Origin: JBFMAE01 sp040756085
GTDB taxonomy: Bacteria > Desulfobacterota > BSN033 > UBA1163
NCBI GenBank assembly: GCA_040756085.1
Contig: JBFMAE010000057.1
Coordinates: forward strand, 1 to 9,267
DNA length: 9,267 nt
Reading direction: 5' to 3'
Part shown: one piece after another, positions 5,900-9,267 of the stretch
How positions within the stretch are numbered: the first letter of the stretch is position 1
How the letters are laid out: every line of letters starts with the position of its first letter
The notes under the pieces: generated by a model
Seen by the model: the letters and a program-made list of their open reading frames with translations, nothing else
Database searches by the model: none
Told to the model about the DNA's origin: nothing
Translations under genes and position numbers: made by a program

Positions 5900-7165
5900 T
5901 CAAAATGTAACCTGAACTCTGGCTTCCTTTTCTCTTTGTTGTGGACCCACGATCTTTTCAAATTCTGATAGTTTTGCCTCAATAATAACAGGCCGGCCAA
6001 CCCGGTCCTGGACCGCTTCCTGTGTCTTCAATCCATTGCCTGTAATCGAAATGAGGATGGATTCATCTCTCGGTATAATTCCCTTTTCAATCAATTTTTT
6101 TGTCACCCCAACCGTCACTCCTCCTGCTGTCTCTGTAAAGATCCCCTCGGTTTGGGCTAATAGTTTCATTCCTTCTATAATCTCCTCGTCCGACACATCT
6201 TCAGCCCATCCTCCAGATTCTCTTATCGTTTTAAGGGCATAATACCCATCCGCAGGATTTCCAATGGCTAAGGATTTAGCGATCGTCTGGGGCCGCTGTG
6301 GTTTGATCCAGTCAATACCTTCTTTAAAGGCAGAAATAATAGGGTTGCAACCAGTAGCCTGGGCACCATGGATTTTAGTATTCACTCCGTCTAACAGGCC
6401 AATGGTTTCTAACTCTTTGAACCCTTTCCATATTTTTGTGATGAGGGAACCTCCGGCCATGGGAACAACTACATGCTGGGGGACTTTCCAACCCAATTGC
6501 TCTGCAATCTCGAAACCAAAGGTTTTTGACCCTTCTGCGTAAAAGGGTCGGATGTTAATGTTAACAAATGCCCACCCATAATTTTCTGCAATTTCACTGC
6601 AGAGTCGATTCACCTCATCATAACTTCCTTTGACTCCAATCAAAGTTGTTCCATAAATCAGAGTCCCCAGGATCTTCCCTTGTTCTAAATCATAAGGGAC
6701 AAAGATATAACTCTTAAACCCTCCCGCCGCAGCTAAACCCGCCACCGAATTGGCAAGATTCCCTGTTGATGCGCAGGCGACAATCTGAAATCCAAACTCT
6801 TTGGCCTTAGAAAGGGCAACGGAGACCACCCGATCTTTAAAAGAAAGTGTAGGATAATTTACTGCATCGTTTTTAAGATAAAGTTCTCTAACTCCTAAGG
6901 CCTTTGCCAATCCTTCGGATCGGATGAGCGGAGTGAAACCGACATCTGTCCCTATGGTTGGATTATCATCCAAGGGGAGAAGCTCCTGGTATCTCCACAT
7001 CGATTTTGGTCTATCCTCAATTTTCTCACGGCTCAACTTCTCTCTGATCTTCTTATAATCATAAATCACCTCTAAGGGTCCAAAGCAGAATTCGCAAACA
7101 TGGATAGGACTGATTGAATATTCCCTTCTACATTCTCTACATCTAAGGCCTTCTGTATAACTCAT
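5900..7165 (-). CDS. thrC: Threonine synthase-like PLP enzyme with zinc ribbon
   Basis: A fold-type II PLP enzyme of 421 residues in the threonine synthase family, which converts O-phosphohomoserine to threonine in the cytoplasm. An N-terminal zinc ribbon (C9, C12, C24, C27) precedes the catalytic domain. PLP lysine K110 lies in NYPTLSFKDR; ASTGN at 132-136 and PMAGGSL at 235-241 bind substrate and cofactor; TAGG follows at 346-349. Common threonine synthases read NPTGSFKDRG at the lysine; here the Gly is replaced by Leu and the residues after KDR are VV. This marks a separate subfamily. The gene heads the sulfur-carrier operon, with its own sigma-70 promoter about 20 bases upstream and a good ribosome site (AAGGGGGT). 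It may make threonine, or, as inference only, use the carrier thiocarboxylate on an activated homoserine or serine. Confidence 0.85.
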   Translation of the reverse strand: MSYTEGLRCRECRREYSISPIHVCEFCFGPLEVIYDYKKIREKLSREKIEDRPKSMWRYQELLPLDDNPTIGTDVGFTPLIRSEGLAKALGVRELYLKNDAVNYPTLSFKDRVVSVALSKAKEFGFQIVACASTGNLANSVAGLAAAGGFKSYIFVPYDLEQGKILGTLIYGTTLIGVKGSYDEVNRLCSEIAENYGWAFVNINIRPFYAEGSKTFGFEIAEQLGWKVPQHVVVPMAGGSLITKIWKGFKELETIGLLDGVNTKIHGAQATGCNPIISAFKEGIDWIKPQRPQTIAKSLAIGNPADGYYALKTIRESGGWAEDVSDEEIIEGMKLLAQTEGIFTETAGGVTVGVTKKLIEKGIIPRDESILISITGNGLKTQEAVQDRVGRPVIIEAKLSEFEKIVGPQQREKEARVQVTF

Positions 7166-7190
7166 ATTACCCCCTTTTTATGTTAAATTC

Positions 7191-7219
7191 ATTTTAATAT
7201 ACTTTATAAAAATTATCAA
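7191..7219 (-). promoter_or_regulatory. Sigma-70 promoter of the sulfur operon (element S1)
   Basis: TTGATA (7219-7214), 17 bases, TAAAAT (7196-7191), with transcription expected to begin near 7184, about 19 bases before the thrC start. The spacer contains TTTATAAAG, and the downstream AATTTAACA is shared at the same distance with the promoter of the Rrf2 gene (7869-7897). Similarity beyond the -35 and -10 boxes suggests an overlapping operator, most simply for the neighbouring Rrf2 protein. Confidence 0.7.
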
Positions 7220-7235
7220 GAAATATTTTATTAAA

Positions 7236-7263
7236 TAAGGGGATACCATCGTATTCCCCCTTA
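7236..7263 (-). terminator. Intrinsic terminator-like hairpin downstream of the Rrf2 gene
   Basis: In the direction of transcription TAAGGGG (7263-7257) pairs with CCCCTTA (7242-7236), and ATAC with GTAT closes a GATG loop above a two-base bulge. The following sequence is TTTAATAAAATATTT, only moderately T-rich. It separates the Rrf2 gene and promoter S2 from promoter S1, so it would end Rrf2 transcripts before the sulfur operon, or act as an attenuator on transcripts begun at S2. Confidence 0.55.
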
Positions 7264-7271
7264 CCAGAAAT

Positions 7272-7319
7272 TCACATTATCATATTTTTAACTTGCTGTA
7301 ATTTAATTAGATTTAACAT
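7272..7319 (-). CDS. Possible 15-residue leader peptide ahead of the terminator hairpin
   Basis: A very short reading frame, MLNLIKLQQVKNMIM, with AAAGGA 9 bases upstream and a stop 8 bases before the terminator-like hairpin. It would be the only coding sequence on a transcript begun at S2, the layout of a transcription attenuator. The peptide ends with Met-Ile-Met but has no run of one amino acid, and the expected start of transcription falls at its ribosome site. It may be chance. Confidence 0.2.
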   Translation of the reverse strand: MLNLIKLQQVKNMIM

Positions 7320-7340
7320 AGTTTTAATTCCTTTATTTAA

Positions 7341-7369
7341 ATATTAAAATACCTTATAAATTGTGTCAA
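7341..7369 (-). promoter_or_regulatory. Sigma-70 promoter just after the Rrf2 gene (element S2)
   Basis: TTGACA (7369-7364, a perfect -35), 17 bases, TAATAT (7346-7341). The spacer carries TTTATAAGG, matching the TTTATAAAG of S1 and S3 at the same position. It lies about 9 bases beyond the Rrf2 stop, 176 bases ahead of thrC, and the terminator-like hairpin stands between. It may be a second, attenuated promoter of the sulfur operon or an extra operator copy. Confidence 0.6.
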
Positions 7370-7377
7370 GATAAAAA

Positions 7378-7842
7378 TTAAATATAATACATGAATCTAC
7401 TATCTAACTCTTTTTTCAATCCTATTTCTCGAGCCATCTGACATAAATCTTTGATGGTTATTGAATCAAAATATTCTTTCAGTCTACTCCCTGCTTCATT
7501 CCAAATGACTCGAGTTACGCATTCTCCGGATCTCTCACAGGGTTGATTCTTATCTTCTGGATTTACACAAAGAACTGGAGCAATATCACCTTCCGTAATT
7601 CGAATGATCTCACCAAGAGTAATCTCCTCAGCCTTTTTATTTAAAAAATATCCTCCTGAAGGTCCCCTTTTACTACCGATAATCCCTGCCCTTTTCAATT
7701 TTTGAAAGATCTGTTCTAAATAGCGTGGAGATATTCCCTGTCTCCGGGAAATATCTTTAACCTGTGTTTCTAAGCCTTCGGAATGATAGGCAATATCAAA
7801 AATAGCTCTCACTCCATATCTGCTTTGAGTAGACAGTCTCAT
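7378..7842 (-). CDS. Rrf2-family transcriptional regulator (IscR/CymR-like)
   Basis: A DNA-binding regulator of 154 residues, the usual Rrf2 size. It opens with MRLSTQSRYGVRAIFDIAYH. The winged helix-turn-helix follows, with recognition-helix sequence GISPRYLEQIFQKLKRAGI at 36-54 and the wing motif SKRGPSGGY at 57-65. Three Cys at 92, 102 and 108 occupy the region where IscR binds its iron-sulfur cluster, but spaced x9 and x5 rather than x5 and x5; a fourth lies at 134. It could sense an iron-sulfur cluster, or cysteine-synthase/O-acetylserine status as CymR does. Its place directly ahead of a cysteine operon favours control of sulfur metabolism. Promoter S3 precedes it, and related elements S1 and S2 follow, suggesting autoregulation and control of the operon. 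The CAGGTGA ribosome site supports this start. Confidence 0.9.
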   Translation of the reverse strand: MRLSTQSRYGVRAIFDIAYHSEGLETQVKDISRRQGISPRYLEQIFQKLKRAGIIGSKRGPSGGYFLNKKAEEITLGEIIRITEGDIAPVLCVNPEDKNQPCERSGECVTRVIWNEAGSRLKEYFDSITIKDLCQMAREIGLKKELDSRFMYYI

Positions 7843-7868
7843 ATTTTCACCTGAATTTTGTTAAATTA

Positions 7869-7897
7869 ATATTATAATTCTTTATAAAAAAAGTCAA
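7869..7897 (-). promoter_or_regulatory. Sigma-70 promoter of the Rrf2 gene (element S3)
   Basis: TTGACT (7897-7892), 17 bases, TAATAT (7874-7869); an overlapping TATAAT (7876-7871) gives a 15-base spacer. Transcription should begin near 7862, about 19 bases before the start codon, the same short leader as S1. The spacer has TTTATAAAG and downstream AATTTAACA, as in S1. The -35 box lies just after the thioredoxin stop codon. Confidence 0.65.
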
Positions 7898-7905
7898 GAA
7901 AAAAA

Positions 7906-8478
7906 TTATTTTTCTATCAGAAGATTGAGGAGTGATATGACCTCTTGACTTCTCCAATTTCTTGGACCGATTGCTTTCCCTATCAGTATACCTTTTTTGT
8001 CAATGAGGATGGTGGTTGGAATCCCTTTTACTTCATAAAGGTCGAGTGCCTCATATTTTGGATCGAGTAAAACAGGGAAGGTATATCGATTTTTTTCAAT
8101 AAATTCCTTTACCGGTTTTAACCCTGCATAGTCAACAGAAATGGTCAGAAAAACAAAACCTTTCTCCTTAAATTTCTGGTAAAGAGCCTCCATAGAAGGC
8201 ATCTCCTCCTTACAAGGACCACACCAGGTTGCCCAGAAATTAAGAAAAATTACCTTCCCCTTAAATTGTTTCAGCTCCACCTTTTTACCGCTTAAGTTTT
8301 CAAGACAAAAATTAGGAGCCTTTTTATTATCCTTTATCGGACTAATCCCTGTTTTTAAAAAGAGAGCATCCCCTCCTCCTTCTATTAAGCCATTTGAGGA
8401 TAAAAGAATCAGGATTATTAAAAGATAGCCGAAAAAAATTTTTACACATTTCACTTCTTTCATCCCCCAATTGGTCAT
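7906..8478 (-). CDS. TlpA/ResA-like membrane-anchored thioredoxin
   Basis: A thiol-disulfide oxidoreductase of up to 190 residues, held outside the cytoplasm by an N-terminal hydrophobic segment (about 14-30). The thioredoxin domain begins near residue 52 (KAPNFCLENLSG), has the active site WCGPC with C86 and C89, and the cis-proline loop GIPTT at 152-156. FWATWCGPCKEEMPSMEALY is typical of the AhpC/TSA-Redoxin TlpA group used to reduce cytochrome c haem sites or other periplasmic thiols. The additional C58 precedes the domain core. Two starts are possible: 8478, with GGGGGA about 11 bases upstream, or 8463, which gives MKEVKCVKIFFGYLL, a cleaner signal sequence. A promoter-like pair whose -10 box abuts 8478 would favour the latter. 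The partner protein is not shown by the context. Confidence 0.88.
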   Translation of the reverse strand: MTNWGMKEVKCVKIFFGYLLIILILLSSNGLIEGGGDALFLKTGISPIKDNKKAPNFCLENLSGKKVELKQFKGKVIFLNFWATWCGPCKEEMPSMEALYQKFKEKGFVFLTISVDYAGLKPVKEFIEKNRYTFPVLLDPKYEALDLYEVKGIPTTILIDKKGILIGKAIGPRNWRSQEVISLLNLLIEK

Positions 8479-8507
8479 ATTCTATATTTTCCCCCTTTTT
8501 GTTTCAA
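8479..8507 (-). promoter_or_regulatory. Possible sigma-70 promoter of the thioredoxin gene
   Basis: TTGAAA (8507-8502), 17 bases, TAGAAT (8484-8479). The -10 box touches the ATG at 8478, so transcription would begin near 8472 and only the ATG at 8463 could be used, with a very short leader. The fit of boxes and spacing is good, but the tight geometry keeps confidence low. Confidence 0.35.
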
Positions 8508-8577
8508 TGTAATTTTAAAAAATATGGGAAAGGGAAAAGAGGAATACAGGATTTTTCGATGAGGGTAACTTATGAAT

Positions 8578-9267
8578 TCAGTTTGATCGGCGTTGAGAGT
8601 AGAAGTCCCTTATGGCCTTAGATTGAGGATCAAGGTTGGTCAAGCCGTATATTCTAGCCCAATCCATTGCTTCTAAGAATTCCTGCACAGTGATCCCACG
8701 GGCGATTTCTGGATATTCAAAAGCTCTATATTCCACACGATATTGAGCCATGATATTCACATATGTGGATTTAGGGAGGTTCTCGGCCACCCATCTGACG
8801 AATTTCTCAGTATCTGCCACCCGATTTGGCATGACCAAGTGTCGTATGATCAGCCCTCTTTTTGCAATACCCTGTCTATCAATTTGGAGTTGACCGACCT
8901 GTCGGTGCATTTCGAGGATCGCTTTCTTCGTCACTTCAGGATAATCTGAAGCTCCGGCTGAATATTTTGCCGCTTTCTCAGGATCCATGTATTTCATATC
9001 CGGCTTGTAAATATCCACAATGCCGTCTAAGATTTTCAATATCTCTAAAAGCTCGGAACCACATGTATTGTAGAATAAAGGGAGATGCAATCCTTTTTTC
9101 AAGGCTATGCGCGTAGCATTGAGGATGTTAGGCATGACGTGGGTGGGTGTAACGAGGTTGATGTTATGGCAACCTATCTTCTGAAGATGGAGCATCATAT
9201 CTGCAAGGTTTTCATCCTGAACTTCCTTTCCTCTTCCCTCATGGGAGATGGGCCAGTTCTGGCAGAA
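8578..9267 (-). CDS. PflX-like radical SAM protein (COG1313 type), C-terminal part
   Basis: The gene enters from the right edge, so its start and most of the iron-sulfur motif are missing. The first codons in the window read FCQNWPISHEGRGKEV, whose Cys is probably the last ligand of the radical SAM CxxxCxxC motif. GCHNINLVTPTHVMPNIL follows, a hallmark of the PflX group of uncharacterised radical SAM proteins related to pyruvate formate-lyase activases. Further family features are IVDIYKPDMKYMDPEKAAKYS, IRHLVMPN and VNIMAQYRVEY. The 229 visible residues end at TGA with no break. The substrate of the group is unknown. About 99 bases separate it from the thioredoxin gene; nothing visible links it to the sulfur operon. 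Confidence 0.9.
   Translation of the reverse strand, partial: FCQNWPISHEGRGKEVQDENLADMMLHLQKIGCHNINLVTPTHVMPNILNATRIALKKGLHLPLFYNTCGSELLEILKILDGIVDIYKPDMKYMDPEKAAKYSAGASDYPEVTKKAILEMHRQVGQLQIDRQGIAKRGLIIRHLVMPNRVADTEKFVRWVAENLPKSTYVNIMAQYRVEYRAFEYPEIARGITVQEFLEAMDWARIYGLTNLDPQSKAIRDFYSQRRSN

Noticed and set aside
1..9267. CRISPR arrays, tRNA or rRNA genes, transposase or integrase genes
   Set aside because: None seen: no spaced direct repeats of 20 or more bases, no cloverleaf with a CCA-type end, and no such protein motifs in any long frame.

Overview
The window is a run of minus-strand genes of moderate to low GC with AT-rich intergenic DNA. Gene content suggests an anaerobic or microaerophilic Gram-negative bacterium, perhaps of the Desulfobacterota/Nitrospirota type: an RND-type efflux set with signal peptides, a PflX-like radical SAM protein, an Rrf2 regulator, a sulfur-carrier route to cysteine, and a likely selenocysteine codon. 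The lineage is inferred from gene content only.

In transcription order (high to low coordinates) there is the C-terminal part of a PflX-like radical SAM protein (8578-9267), a TlpA/ResA-like thioredoxin (7906-8478) and an Rrf2 regulator (7378-7842). Next comes a 212-bp control region with two copies of a promoter element that also precedes the Rrf2 gene, separated by a terminator-like hairpin.

The core is a five-gene sulfur operon: threonine synthase-like enzyme (5900-7165), MoaD/CysO-like sulfur carrier fused to a NIL domain (5276-5791), rhodanese-MoeB/ThiF E1-like activating enzyme (4024-5226), JAMM/Mec metalloprotease (3597-3998) and cysteine synthase (2532-3515). The likely sequence of events is: the E1-like enzyme adenylates the carrier's Gly-Gly end, its rhodanese domain supplies sulfur to make a thiocarboxylate, the PLP enzyme uses that sulfur to make cysteine attached to the carrier, and the JAMM protease releases the amino acid. 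In this carrier the Gly-Gly is internal, so the protease may also mature it.

The most striking point is that the activating enzyme is interrupted by an in-frame TGA (4285-4287), exactly where relatives have the conserved Cys of the motif PGLVPSC. Family sequence resumes at once and runs another 86 codons to TAG, and a hairpin with a bacterial SECIS-like geometry lies just downstream. It is best read as one 400-residue selenoprotein rather than a truncated gene.

The left end holds a small Cys/His-rich membrane protein (2185-2457), a TolC-family outer membrane protein (482-1780) and the start of a CusB-like lipoprotein adaptor (1-485). The adaptor carries a one-base frameshift in a T6 tract inside its signal peptide. 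Intergenic DNA holds several repeats: a heptanucleotide tandem array (3533-3598), an 84-bp MITE-like palindromic element (5808-5891), a 97-bp inverted-repeat element (1941-2037) and a duplicated motif of about 28 bp (1962-1990 and 2500-2526).
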